DNA of 48,169 nt from a virus, in IMG/VR virus record IMGVR_UViG_3300037153_000516, positions 1 to 48,169 of that record; one strand, given 5' to 3'. Both the position numbers and the translations under genes were made by a program. Shown piece by piece: positions 13,615-20,130 of this stretch; positions within the stretch are counted from its first letter, which is position 1; each line of letters opens with the position of its first letter. A model generated the notes under the pieces. The model saw only the letters and a list, made by a program, of their open reading frames with translations, was not told the origin of the DNA and made no database searches.

Positions 13615-13900
13615 ACCGTTGCAAGATTACTTAACGAAAAGCGTAACGCGATGTGGTATACATACCGTGATGCCCGAGATGTGCGCCTGCGGCCGGCCTC
13701 TGCACTATTCCGACGCGCGGATCCGCGAAACCGTCGAGCAGATGATCGCCCAGCTGGGCGAGCGGGTGAAGGTGAGCTGCGGCGGCCGCGCCTGGATGGT
13801 CCCGCGGCATTTCATCGCGCTGCACGGGCTGCGCGCCGAGGAGCTCGGCACGCCGAAGCTGCCGGGGCGCCGCATCCGGCGCGAACGGGGCCGGCGATGA
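13595..13900 (+). CDS. Small Cys-containing protein; LRAEELGTPKLP tail
   Basis: A 101-residue protein from the ATG at 13595; an internal ATG at 13670 giving 76 residues is also possible, because the first 25 codons are less convincing. CACGRPLHYSD (about 31-41) and a later Cys65 suggest a small metal site. The C-terminal LRAEELGTPKLP is encoded by DNA repeated exactly at 15371-15409. A near-consensus extended -10 (TGGTATACA) lies at about 13653-13661, just before the internal ATG. The function is unknown. Confidence 0.5.
   Translation: MKKIRDKPLQDYLTKSVTRCGIHTVMPEMCACGRPLHYSDARIRETVEQMIAQLGERVKVSCGGRAWMVPRHFIALHGLRAEELGTPKLPGRRIRRERGRR
13827..13865. repeat. 39-bp direct repeat, copy 1 (copy 2 at 15371-15409)
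   Basis: Identical over 39 bp to 15371-15409, in the same reading frame in both places (LRAEELGTPKLP). The offset, 1544 bp, is close to that of the second repeat pair (1567 bp), which suggests one old tandem duplication. Confidence 0.9.
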
Positions 13901-14517
13901 GCCAGACGCCGCTGCTCGACAAGCTTCGCACTGTTTATCCCGATCCGCCGTGGTGGATTCCGGCGCCGCAGCGTCAGAGTTGGCGCAAGCACCGCGAGAT
14001 TCTCATGGACTGGCTGCGCGACCCGCAACTACCGGCGTTCAACATCGACGCCATCGCGCACTACTACTACGAAGTTTCGGATCGGGAGAATTGGGATATC
14101 GGCGGGTTTCCGGGTTTGAATCCGCCCTATGGCTGCTGCTGGATGGAGCACGCGCTGCCGCGGCGGATCCACTCCGAAACTGGCGACTCTGAGATTGGGC
14201 CTATGGGCGAAGGCCACGCGGGCTGGTTGCTGATGTCGGCCAAGCGCGAGGACGTCATCGGCGAGGGCATCCCCGACAATACGCGGCGTGTGTTGTGCTG
14301 CGAGCTTTTCGTTCACTACGCGATCAAGCGCTCGACGCAGGGGCCACACGGGACCTGGTCGATCGCCGTGGATGAAAAGGGCTCAGCGATTGATGCGCCG
14401 TGGCTGCAAACCTGGTGCGAGGAAAAGCACGCCGATCATTTGCGCGTCTTCCAGGGCGGCTTCCTCAACGTGGCGCTGATGGCGATCTCGGATCTGGCGA
14501 CGACGATCTGCCCATGA
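13897..14517 (+). CDS. Hypothetical protein, Trp/Cys-rich
   Basis: A 206-residue soluble protein with no recognised domain. It is rich in Trp and Cys: PDPPWWIPAPQRQSW (about 16-30), YGCCWMEHALP (about 78-88), and RRVLCCELFVHYAIK (about 130-144). The last part has alternating hydrophobic strands. Spacing of the Cys-Cys pairs does not match a known zinc motif. It overlaps the previous gene by 4 bp. It is the largest unassigned soluble protein of the early region. I considered a lysin, but none of the catalytic signatures appear. Confidence 0.65.
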   Translation: MSQTPLLDKLRTVYPDPPWWIPAPQRQSWRKHREILMDWLRDPQLPAFNIDAIAHYYYEVSDRENWDIGGFPGLNPPYGCCWMEHALPRRIHSETGDSEIGPMGEGHAGWLLMSAKREDVIGEGIPDNTRRVLCCELFVHYAIKRSTQGPHGTWSIAVDEKGSAIDAPWLQTWCEEKHADHLRVFQGGFLNVALMAISDLATTICP

Positions 14518-14571
14518 AGATCTACGAATATCTGGGGGAGCCATGACCTGCGCTCGCGAGGAGAATTTAAG

Positions 14572-14763
14572 TTGACCGACGATCCAAGAATTCAGGAGCT
14601 TCCGCTCGTGTGCGCCGCATGTGGCGCCGAATGGCGGGGTAAGGTACTTGCAAATGTGGATCCGAAAGTTTGGATCGCATATGTCAAATCGCTTCGGTGT
14701 CCGAGTTGTCACGCCGGGTATAAACGTCTATCGATTCGCCTTCAGGCAGGTGCGCGCGAATGA
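14572..14763 (+). CDS. Zinc-ribbon protein, first copy of a duplicated pair
   Basis: A 63-residue protein starting at TTG with GAGGAG 8-9 bases upstream. CAAC (14-17 region) and CPSC (about 43-46) form a zinc ribbon, and the end is YKRLSIRLQAGARE. The last 50 bases and the start of the next gene recur at 16279-16375 in a second, related gene. It overlaps the next gene by 4 bp. The function is unknown. Confidence 0.6.
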   Translation: MTDDPRIQELPLVCAACGAEWRGKVLANVDPKVWIAYVKSLRCPSCHAGYKRLSIRLQAGARE

Positions 14764-14808
14764 CGGCAGGCGACAAAGTGACGGTGTTCCCCCTTGCCGC
14801 GCCAGAAC
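14712..14808. repeat. 97-bp imperfect direct repeat, copy 1 (copy 2 at 16279-16375)
   Basis: An ungapped match of about 85 of 97 positions to 16279-16375. It spans the stop of one gene and the start of the next in both copies. Confidence 0.85.
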
Positions 14809-15056
14809 GTCGGGCCGTGGGCGAGGTGGTGATCGCGGCTGCGAATAGCAACTCGCTGGCGCTAGCGTTCCCAGACAAACCTCCGTTCGCGCCGGGGCGG
14901 CCGCCAGCGGGTTTCGCCATCCATCCCGACTATGGCGCGATGCTGCTGCTGCTGCGGGACGAAAAAAGCTGGCCGTTCTGGAGAGATCTATTCGAGGATC
15001 GCTCCCACACGTATTACCATGTGCAGCTTTCGATTAAGCCACCTGATGAGGAATGA
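14760..15056 (+). CDS. Hypothetical protein, intact copy of 16327 fragment
   Basis: A 98-residue protein. Its first 16 residues (MTAGDKVTVFPLAAPE) reappear almost unchanged in the truncated frame at 16327. The early strands DKVTVFPLAAPE and AVGEVVIAAANSNSLALAF suggest a small beta barrel. The second half is Trp/Asp-rich. Its stop abuts the next start. The function is unknown. Confidence 0.6.
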   Translation: MTAGDKVTVFPLAAPERRAVGEVVIAAANSNSLALAFPDKPPFAPGRPPAGFAIHPDYGAMLLLLRDEKSWPFWRDLFEDRSHTYYHVQLSIKPPDEE

Positions 15057-15326
15057 ATGGCGACAATTGACGATACGAAGGCCATCGCGGACCTGCTGAA
15101 GAACGACGGCCACTTCATGGAAGACCCGCAGCCGGCAATGATCATCAAGTATTTCAACCCGAATAGCACTAAGCCGCTGGCCGCGGTTCTCTACGCATCC
15201 GAAGCCTTGGGCGCGGAAGTTATCGAACTGCTAAAAAGTCCGTTCGTGGAAGATCCGAATGTTCTATGGACGATAGACAAAGGGCTTACGCCGGTCGGCC
15301 GGCAGTGGATTGATAACTACGAATGA
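15057..15326 (+). CDS. Hypothetical protein
   Basis: An 89-residue acidic protein that starts at the base after the previous stop. Helical and beta segments alternate (AMIIKYFNPNSTKPLAAVLY at about 28-47, then ALGAEVIELLKSPF). No motif is recognised. Codon use matches neighbours and the tight junction supports a real gene. Confidence 0.55.
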   Translation: MATIDDTKAIADLLKNDGHFMEDPQPAMIIKYFNPNSTKPLAAVLYASEALGAEVIELLKSPFVEDPNVLWTIDKGLTPVGRQWIDNYE

Positions 15327-15432
15327 ATCTCCGCGTGTACGCCGACTCCGCGCTCAAGACCGCGCGGCGCGGCTGCGCGCCGAGGAGCTCGGCACGCCGA
15401 AGCTGCCGGAATTCGAGGAGTGCAAGGCATGA
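15310..15432 (+). CDS. Small basic protein, possible remnant of the 13595 gene
   Basis: A 40-residue frame from TTG 15310. It contains RLRAEELGTPKLPEFEECKA, matching the tail of the 13595-13900 protein through a 39-bp exact DNA repeat. It overlaps both neighbours (17 bp and 4 bp). It is either a short functional gene or the leftover 3' end of a duplicated copy. No ribosome site is clear. Confidence 0.4.
   Translation: MITTNESPRVRRLRAQDRAARLRAEELGTPKLPEFEECKA
15371..15409. repeat. 39-bp direct repeat, copy 2 (copy 1 at 13827-13865)
   Basis: Second copy of the exact 39-bp repeat, inside the small frame at 15310-15432. Sequence on either side does not match, so only a scar of the proposed duplication remains here. 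Confidence 0.9.
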
Positions 15433-15587
15433 AGATCCCGCTTGGACACGGCGCTTATCCGGAGCCTGACGAGGGACCGCGCGACTCGCCGTTTCACAAA
15501 CGCATGGTGCGGTGGAAGCCGATTCCCAACACGCGCACGGGCCGCATGGTGGAGCTCGAATGCGGCCAGGAGGCGCTTCCCGTATGA
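15429..15587 (+). CDS. Small hypothetical protein
   Basis: A 52-residue protein (MKIPLGHGAYPEPDEGPRDS and on), rich in Pro, Arg and Gly, probably partly unstructured. Overlaps of 4 bp at each end (ATGA) fit the operon. No known family is recognised. Confidence 0.5.
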   Translation: MKIPLGHGAYPEPDEGPRDSPFHKRMVRWKPIPNTRTGRMVELECGQEALPV

Positions 15588-15877
15588 TTCCCGCCGACGA
15601 TCCCCGCGCGCCGAAGTACTGGGTGAACGAATCGAGCGGCGTGCTCGTGCCGGTGGTCGAAAAGTATCTGCGCGGCGAGCCGCTCGACGCCAACCAGCTC
15701 GGGATCATGCGCGCCTATTTGCGGCAGTGGGTCCAGTCACCGGCCTGGGATCAAAACCCGCACGGCGGCCGCGACGAGTTGAACCGGCTCCGCGGCCGCG
15801 TCTCGGCGATCGACAACATGCGGCGGCTCGACGAGTGGATCGACGACGCCGTGAAATTCGGGATGGATCCGCTATGA
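15584..15877 (+). CDS. Small helical hypothetical protein
   Basis: A 97-residue protein. The middle has YLRGEPLDANQLGIMRAYLR (about 28-47) and the end RLRGRVSAIDNMRRLDEWID (about 68-87), two predicted helical units. Similar short proteins with an LDxxQLxxMRxYLRQW pattern are common unassigned early genes in soil phages. It overlaps its neighbours by 4 bp. Confidence 0.6.
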   Translation: MIPADDPRAPKYWVNESSGVLVPVVEKYLRGEPLDANQLGIMRAYLRQWVQSPAWDQNPHGGRDELNRLRGRVSAIDNMRRLDEWIDDAVKFGMDPL

Positions 15878-15939
15878 CGGCGCTGGAATTATTCGAGCGC
15901 TTGGGGCCGCTGGCGCCACGGCCGCGTCGGACGCAATAA
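15874..15939 (+). CDS. Possible 21-residue peptide
   Basis: A 22-codon frame (MTALELFERLGPLAPRPRRT and one more) starting on the stop of the previous gene. The 226 bp that follow, up to 16165, hold no convincing gene, although a 61-codon frame is open across them. Only the ATGA overlap supports this peptide. Confidence 0.25.
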   Translation: MTALELFERLGPLAPRPRRTQ

Positions 15940-16165
15940 TACGCGCCGCCACTACTTGCCGGAGCCGAGCTTAGGGGAGTCCGCCTGATGCCTCGAAGCG
16001 GTTTTTCAGAGGGTCGTTTCCAGGCCGGTTTCATGCTCCGGTTTAAAAACTGCAACCTGTTGATAATACGGCCACTTCTTGCCGGTTTTTCGGAAACGGT
16101 CCCCCTATATAGGTACGAAAAACCGAAAAACTGGCCTGCTACGGCCTCAAAAATGGAGGACGGCG

Positions 16166-16330
16166 ATGATTGAAATCCGCTACCGGGACGGCTTGTTTTG
16201 CCCCATCGTGCTGTGCGATGGTTGCGGCGCTGAAATCACCGACTACCGGAAAGCCAATGCGAGTGGCAACGAATGGCGCGCCGGGTATAAAAGCCTGTCG
16301 ATTCGCCTTCAGGGAGGTATGCGCGAATGA
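16166..16330 (+). CDS. Zinc-ribbon-like protein, second copy of the duplicated pair
   Basis: A 54-residue protein with a good GGAGG site (16155-16159 region). It keeps one knuckle, CDGC (about 17-20), plus Cys12, and ends YKSLSIRLQGGMRE, matching the 14572-14763 protein. The second CPSC knuckle of the first copy is missing here, so zinc binding is doubtful. It overlaps the downstream truncated copy by 4 bp, as in the first pair. Confidence 0.55.
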   Translation: MIEIRYRDGLFCPIVLCDGCGAEITDYRKANASGNEWRAGYKSLSIRLQGGMRE

Positions 16331-16375
16331 CGGCGGGCGACAAAGTGACGGTGTTCCCAGTGGCGGCGCCAGAGC
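16279..16375. repeat. 97-bp imperfect direct repeat, copy 2 (copy 1 at 14712-14808)
   Basis: Partner of 14712-14808. The downstream gene loses similarity right after the repeat, which marks the duplication end point. Confidence 0.85.
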
Positions 16376-16494
16376 GCAAATGTTCGGCGATCTGCGCGAA
16401 GAGAATTTGCGCTAAGCTGGCTCTGGTTCAACGCATAACGATTAAGACTGATTTTTCATACCGCTCGCGGGCCTTCCCGCGAGCGTTTTTTTGA
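16327..16494 (+). pseudogene. Truncated copy of the 14760 gene running into a terminator
   Basis: A 55-codon frame whose first 16 residues (MTAGDKVTVFPVAAPE) match the 14760-15056 protein and then diverge completely. Its stop lies in the T-tract end of the terminator at 16462-16492. It looks like a duplicated gene cut off when the terminator region was joined to it. Confidence 0.6.
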
Positions 16495-16600
16495 GCACGT
16501 ATAGAAGCCCGGTCAGCACGCACGCGATCGCCGCGCAGCACGCCGGGGACGCCGCAATCACCGCCGCCAGCAAGAATGCGGTCTCGATCCTGATCCACAC
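16442..16600 (-). CDS. Possible small membrane protein on the minus strand
   Basis: A 52-residue leftward frame with a GTG start and GGGAG five bases upstream. Residues 7-38 are strongly hydrophobic (ETAFLLAAVIAASPACCAAI and on), either one long membrane helix or a hairpin, followed by a basic tail, which would place the C-terminus inside. Its coding sequence contains the terminator stem, which weakens the case. Confidence 0.3.
   Translation of the reverse strand: MWIRIETAFLLAAVIAASPACCAAIACVLTGLLYVLKKTLAGRPASGMKNQS
16462..16492 (+). terminator. Intrinsic terminator ending the early operon
   Basis: A perfect 10-bp GC-rich stem CGCTCGCGGG (16462-16471) and CCCGCGAGCG (16476-16485), with a 4-base loop, is followed by seven Ts (16486-16492). 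It is the only textbook rightward terminator I see, placed after about 16 kb of nearly gapless rightward genes. Confidence 0.9.
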
Positions 16601-16659
16601 TCCCGAAAATAAATTATCCTGGTTCTGATTTCGTTCTTTCTGTTGGAGGAAAAAACCAA

Positions 16660-16974
16660 ATGCACAAGCTCCTGTTGTTGGTAACCGCGATGGTCGCCCT
16701 GAACCTGGCCGCCCTCGCGAAAGCGGACGTGGCGGTCGCCTCGAGCCAGACCGCCTGCGTCATCGGGGTGCGCGGCGCGGCTCACGACGTCATCCGCGTC
16801 GCTTGCACGGCCGCCCCGAATCTCAATTTCGTCCGCGAGTGCAAAGCGCCGGTCGGTACCGACGGCTGTTTTGCCCAGTTCGAGGACGTCGCCTTCCGCC
16901 TGTTCCGCACGATTCACGGGCAGCCGGTCGCCATCGTGAACATCGCCGGCACTATCCAGCGGTTCAATCTTTGA
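16660..16974 (+). CDS. Secreted/periplasmic small protein
   Basis: A 104-residue protein with a clear Sec signal peptide: basic MHK, hydrophobic LLLLVTAMVALNLAAL, and an ALAKA cleavage site near residue 22. The mature part of about 82 residues has four cysteines (about 33, 49, 61 and 70), enough for two disulphides, and beta-rich ends. TTGGAGGA precedes the ATG. It is the first gene after the early terminator, so it is probably transcribed on its own and could be a lysogeny-expressed cargo gene. A role at the host envelope, such as superinfection exclusion, is inference. Confidence 0.7.
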   Translation: MHKLLLLVTAMVALNLAALAKADVAVASSQTACVIGVRGAAHDVIRVACTAAPNLNFVRECKAPVGTDGCFAQFEDVAFRLFRTIHGQPVAIVNIAGTIQRFNL

Positions 16975-16995
16975 CGGCTTCTTCTTCCCGCCTGG

Positions 16996-17025
16996 TCACC
17001 ACCGGCCCTTCGGGGCTGGTGGTGA
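16996..17025 (+). ncRNA. 13-bp hairpin with UUCG tetraloop
   Basis: Stem arms 16996-17008 and 17013-17025 pair over 13 bp with one G-U pair and close on the very stable cUUCGg loop. It lies 22 bases after the stop of the secreted protein gene. No T-tract follows, so it may protect the 3' end of that transcript or be part of a structured RNA. Confidence 0.5.
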
Positions 17026-17036
17026 ACCTGCCAGCA

Positions 17037-17213
17037 TTATCCCCGCCCACCCCGCCCGTTACCGCCGCCGCCAAAGCCACCGCCCCCACCACCCCCGCCG
17101 CCGAAGAAGTACGGGCTCCAGGAACCCCCGTCCTGGCGCACAAACGCGCCAGGACGCGTCGCTCGCGTTTCCGGCCTGTCGGCATCGCCGCCGCCGTTCC
17201 AACCAAACAGCAA
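17037..17213 (-). CDS. Possible Gly-rich small protein (minus strand)
   Basis: A 58-residue leftward frame from TTG 17213. The sequence is protein-like up to SWSPYFF (about 31-37), then nearly all glycine. It contains the 17129-17156 hairpin. No ribosome site is evident and the start is weak, so this may be chance in a C-rich region. Confidence 0.25.
   Translation of the reverse strand: MLFGWNGGGDADRPETRATRPGAFVRQDGGSWSPYFFGGGGGGGGGFGGGGNGRGGRG
17129..17156. repeat. Perfect 11-bp inverted repeat
   Basis: Arms CGTCCTGGCGC (17129-17139) and GCGCCAGGACG (17146-17156) flank a 6-base loop. No T-tract follows on either strand. It may be an RNA hairpin or a protein-binding dyad. Confidence 0.6.
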
Positions 17214-17407
17214 GCGCCCTGTCGCTAGCTAGCCGGTGCGGGTTGGACACCCGCGGCTGCGCGGAATGGCGGCGTAGTACCTATGAAAACGGAGGGCGCC
17301 CATCCCACGCGACGGAGCCGCCGTGTTTTGTGGCGCGGCGTCAAAGACATAGGGTGTAGCCCCTGGCGTGTGCCGGGACGGGGCCGTCCACGCGTCCATG
17401 TGGTTTT

Positions 17408-17827
17408 ATGGCAAACCGACCGACGACGAGACGTGAACGGATCGATGAGTGGGCAGTGCGATTTATAGCGTGGTCTTTCGTGGTGTTGCTTCCGCTGGCA
17501 ATCATAGGCTGGCTCATGCCGGAAAACGCCAAGGACAAAGCTGCGCGTTTGGCCGCCGAAGAGACGCAGCGAAAAGAGGAAACGATCTACCGCAATGAGT
17601 TTGGCGCTCAGGCCATCTGTGAGCAGCACATCAAGGACGAGCTCAAAGCGCCGGCCACCGCGCGTTTCGGCGACGAAATAACGCGGGTCAATCTAGGCGG
17701 CGGCCGATATCGCATCCAGTCCTACGTGGACGCGCAGAATTCCTTCGGCGCGCTCATCCGCACCAAGTACGTTTGCGATGCGAGCACCGCTGACGGCGAG
17801 CACTGGACTGTAGACGCACAGTTCTAA
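17408..17827 (+). CDS. Membrane-anchored protein with periplasmic C-terminal domain
   Basis: A 139-residue protein. After a basic cytoplasmic start (about 20 residues) comes one membrane helix (FIAWSFVVLLPLAIIGWLM, about 19-37), a charged helical stalk, and a C-terminal domain with two Cys (about 71 and 125). The domain pattern ICEQHIKDELKAPATARFGD...YRIQSYVDAQNSFGALIR is familiar from many small bacterial membrane proteins where it follows a helix or zinc ribbon; its function is unknown. The two Cys could form a disulphide in the periplasm. It is probably an envelope cargo gene. Confidence 0.7.
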   Translation: MANRPTTRRERIDEWAVRFIAWSFVVLLPLAIIGWLMPENAKDKAARLAAEETQRKEETIYRNEFGAQAICEQHIKDELKAPATARFGDEITRVNLGGGRYRIQSYVDAQNSFGALIRTKYVCDASTADGEHWTVDAQF

Positions 17828-17836
17828 ACCCCCCGT

Positions 17837-17877
17837 TTCTTCCCACCCAAATACCCAATTCTTCCCATTTCTTCCCA
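17837..17877. repeat. Three copies of TTCTTCCCA before the ParB-methyltransferase gene
   Basis: Exact 9-mers at 17837-17845, 17859-17867 and 17869-17877, all in one orientation, in the 77-bp gap before the ParB-methyltransferase start. Iteron-like repeats here could bind the ParB domain of the product for autoregulation. Confidence 0.55.
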
Positions 17878-17904
17878 GTTGCGCTGGCGTGATAGCGTAA
17901 GGCG

Positions 17905-19332
17905 ATGGCGCAACCGACGCTCGCCATGGCGCGGCATATTGAGATCTGGCCGCTGGAGCGGTTCGTGCCGTTCGCGCGCAACCCGCGCACGCATTCCGAC
18001 GCGCAAGTGCGGCAGATCGCGGCGAGCATTCGCGAGTTCGGATTCGTGAACCCGGTGTTGGTGGATTCGACCGACGGGATCATCGCCGGCCACGGACGTT
18101 TGCTGGCGGCGCGATCGCTCGGGCTCAAGGAAGCGCCGGTGGTGGTGCTCGATCATCTGACCGACGCGCAGCGCCGCGCCTACATCATCGCCGACAACAA
18201 GTTAGCGGAAAACGCCGGGTGGGACGAGGGGCTGCTGCGCGATCTGATGATCGAGCTGCGCGACGAGGATTTCGATCTGGATCTGCTCGGCTTTCGAGAG
18301 ACTGAGCTGGATCTGCTGTTGACCGATGAGTCAGAACAAGCCGAAGAGTCCGCGCCGGCGCCGCTGGAGCAAGCGGTCACCGAGCGCGGCGATTTGTGGA
18401 TCCTGGGCTCGCACCGTTTACTATGCGGCGATTCGGCCGAGCGCGAGGACGTCGCGCGATTGATCGGCGCAGCCGAGAGCGTGGATCTGGTGAATACCGA
18501 TCCGCCCTACAACGTGCGCGTGGAGCCGCGATCTAACAACGCGATCGCCGCGGGCCTTTCCTCGTTCGCTGGTCTTAAGCACCATCAGGGATTTGACTTG
18601 GCGCGCGGGAATGCCAAAGCGAAAGCCACCACGAAGAAGATGCGCCCGAAGGATCGCGCCCTGGAAAACGACTTCATGAAGGAAGCCGACTACGCTCACA
18701 TGCTGGCGGCGTGGTTCGGCAATTTGGCCTGGGCGCTCAAGCCGGGCGCATCGTTTTACCTGTGGGGCGGATACGCCAATTGCGCTAACTATCCGCCGGC
18801 GCTCGCCGCCTCCGGGCTCTACTTTTCCCAGGCGATTATCTGGGTGAAAGAGCATCCGGTGTTGACGCGCAAGGATTTCATGGGCAATCACGAATGGTGC
18901 TTCTACGGATGGCGCGAAGGCGCGGGCCACTGGTTTAATCCCGAGGTCACCAATGCCACCGATGTTTGGACGGTCAAGAAGGTCAGTCACACTGCGATGG
19001 TGCACCTCACCGAAAAGCCGGTGGAATTGGCCGCCCGCGCGATGCTCTACTCGTCGCGCAAAGGGTCGGCGGTGCTGGATCTCTTCGGCGGCTCGGGCAG
19101 CACGCTGATCGCGGCTGAAAAGCTCGAGCGCCAAGCGCGCCTGATGGAGATCGATCCCTCCTATTGCGACGTGATCTGCATGCGCTATCAGAATTTCAGC
19201 GGCGCGGCGGCGAAGATGGAAGCGACCGGCCAGACATTTGACGAAGTGCGCGCCGTGCGGACCGCACAAAGCAAAACCGCCGCCGGGGAGAATCCGGCGG
19301 CGGCGTTAAAGGCGGGGCTGGCGGCGGGCTAG
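17905..19332 (+). CDS. ParB-domain / N6-adenine (or N4-cytosine) DNA methyltransferase fusion
   Basis: A 475-residue fusion. Residues 1-135 form a ParB/Srx domain with FVNPVLVDSTDGIIAGHGR (GHGR at 62-65) and RRAYIIADNKLAENAG. Residues 160-440 form an amino-methyltransferase. The catalytic motif IV is DPPYN (199-203). The SAM-binding motif I, LDLFGGSGST, comes late (about 391-400), which is the beta-type motif order. No restriction partner is adjacent, so it is an orphan modifier. Such fusions are widespread in temperate phages and may protect phage DNA from host restriction or mark it for regulation. The stop overlaps the stop of the convergent DUF3489 gene by 4 bp. Confidence 0.92.
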   Translation: MAQPTLAMARHIEIWPLERFVPFARNPRTHSDAQVRQIAASIREFGFVNPVLVDSTDGIIAGHGRLLAARSLGLKEAPVVVLDHLTDAQRRAYIIADNKLAENAGWDEGLLRDLMIELRDEDFDLDLLGFRETELDLLLTDESEQAEESAPAPLEQAVTERGDLWILGSHRLLCGDSAEREDVARLIGAAESVDLVNTDPPYNVRVEPRSNNAIAAGLSSFAGLKHHQGFDLARGNAKAKATTKKMRPKDRALENDFMKEADYAHMLAAWFGNLAWALKPGASFYLWGGYANCANYPPALAASGLYFSQAIIWVKEHPVLTRKDFMGNHEWCFYGWREGAGHWFNPEVTNATDVWTVKKVSHTAMVHLTEKPVELAARAMLYSSRKGSAVLDLFGGSGSTLIAAEKLERQARLMEIDPSYCDVICMRYQNFSGAAAKMEATGQTFDEVRAVRTAQSKTAAGENPAAALKAGLAAG

Positions 19333-19778
19333 CCCTTTATGCGGTAGCAGCGCTCGCCGGCGGCGTTCTTTTCCGAAAGGATATCCACGTTATGCTTGGC
19401 GGCCGCGGTGGAGATCCAGCCGCGCACGCTGTGCGCCTGCCAGTCGGTAGCCTTCATGATCTCGGCGAGCGTGGCGCCTTTGGCTCGGCCGATCATCGCC
19501 AGGATCGCGGCGCTCTTGCTGCCCGTCTGCGGCGTCTTGGACTTGGGCGCGGCGGCCTGTTTCCCTTTGGCTTCCTTGGCCGTTTTGGCGGCCTTGGCGG
19601 CGTTCTTCTTGGCCGCCTTGGCCTTGGGCGCGGGCGTCATCGCCTTCGCGCTGGCTTTCGCCCGGGCGCGCTTGCCGGCGGCGCTTTCATCCTTGGCTTT
19701 CTTGGCCTTGGCGGGCGCTTCCTGCGCGGGCGTTTGCGCGGCGTCGGCGGTCTCTTCGGTTGTGGTCGGTACGTTCAT
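19329..19778 (-). CDS. DUF3489 protein with histone H1-like tail
   Basis: A 149-residue protein, the only confident leftward gene outside the repressors. Residues 1-85 are Lys/Ala/Pro-rich (KAKAAKKNAAKAAKTAKEAK), like bacterial histone H1 tails. Residues about 86-149 form a DUF3489 winged-helix-like domain: SAAILAMIGRAKGATLAEIM, TDWQAHSVRGWIS, and a short beta wing. The tail would bind DNA without sequence preference, the domain perhaps specifically. An AAAAGGA site lies upstream of the ATG at 19778. Convergent orientation to the methyltransferase suggests separate control, perhaps expression in the lysogen. The role in chromatin-like packing or silencing is inference. Confidence 0.85.
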   Translation of the reverse strand: MNVPTTTEETADAAQTPAQEAPAKAKKAKDESAAGKRARAKASAKAMTPAPKAKAAKKNAAKAAKTAKEAKGKQAAAPKSKTPQTGSKSAAILAMIGRAKGATLAEIMKATDWQAHSVRGWISTAAAKHNVDILSEKNAAGERCYRIKG

Positions 19779-19950
19779 ACTGATTCTGTTTTCCTTTTCT
19801 GCTCCCTTCGGAAGCATCACCATCCAGGCCATTGAAACCGCCGAAAGGCAAGCAAAATAAGCTTTTTTTGAAGGGGCGAAGCCGTGGCGATGATGCGGGC
19901 GGCTCGCGCACGCTGTTGTGAAAACGCCGGATTTGTATTATTCTGCGGCC

Positions 19951-20025
19951 ATGCTTGATCTACGCGCGGGGCCGCCGGACGACGAAGACGACGACGGCGA
20001 CGAAAACGACGACGAGATCATTTGA
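19951..20025 (+). CDS. Possible 24-residue acidic peptide
   Basis: A 25-codon frame, MLDLRAGPPDDEDDDGDEND and on, extremely acidic. A TATTAT -10-like box at 19936-19941 lies only 10 bases before the ATG, so a transcript from it would be almost leaderless. Acidic mini-proteins can act as DNA mimics, but this one may be chance. Confidence 0.3.
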   Translation: MLDLRAGPPDDEDDDGDENDDEII

Positions 20026-20048
20026 GACTCGGGCCGCCAAAAGAAAAC

Positions 20049-20076
20049 AGCCCCGCTCGGTTGAAGGAGCGAGGCT
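20049..20076 (+). promoter_or_regulatory. Hairpin upstream of terminase genes
   Basis: Arms AGCCCCGCTC (20049-20058) and GAGCGAGGCT (20067-20076) pair over 10 bp with one mismatch. They lie in the 105-bp gap before the small terminase gene, where lambda-like phages keep their cos region. It could be part of the packaging signal or a late leader structure. Confidence 0.35.
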
Positions 20077-20130
20077 GATGGCAGATCAAATCCTGGAATT
20101 CCGTTGAGCCTGTGAAAAACGATATCACAG

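Larger units (their letters stand above)
16975..17407. other. 433-bp gap with hairpins and a Gly-rich minus frame
   Basis: No confident gene lies here. The gap has two strong hairpins (16996-17025 and 17129-17156), a stretch of C-rich codon-like triplets (17040-17100) that reads as a Gly-rich protein end on the minus strand, and a small 6-bp dyad around GGACGG/CCGTCC near 17377-17390. Short frames at 17283-17468 (plus) and 17225-17347 (minus) are open but unsupported. Confidence 0.5.

Noticed and set aside
13631-13661. Promoter before the internal ATG at 13670
   Set aside because: The TGGTATACA -10 is good, but no -35 at proper spacing is visible, and the operon already reads through.
15988-16173. 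61-codon frame in the gap before the second zinc-ribbon copy
   Set aside because: No start signal, overlaps the well-supported start at 16166, and no relation to the duplicated first copy.
17283-17468. 61-codon plus-strand frame before the membrane protein
   Set aside because: Arg/Trp-rich shadow-like composition, no ribosome site, and it overlaps the start of a better gene.
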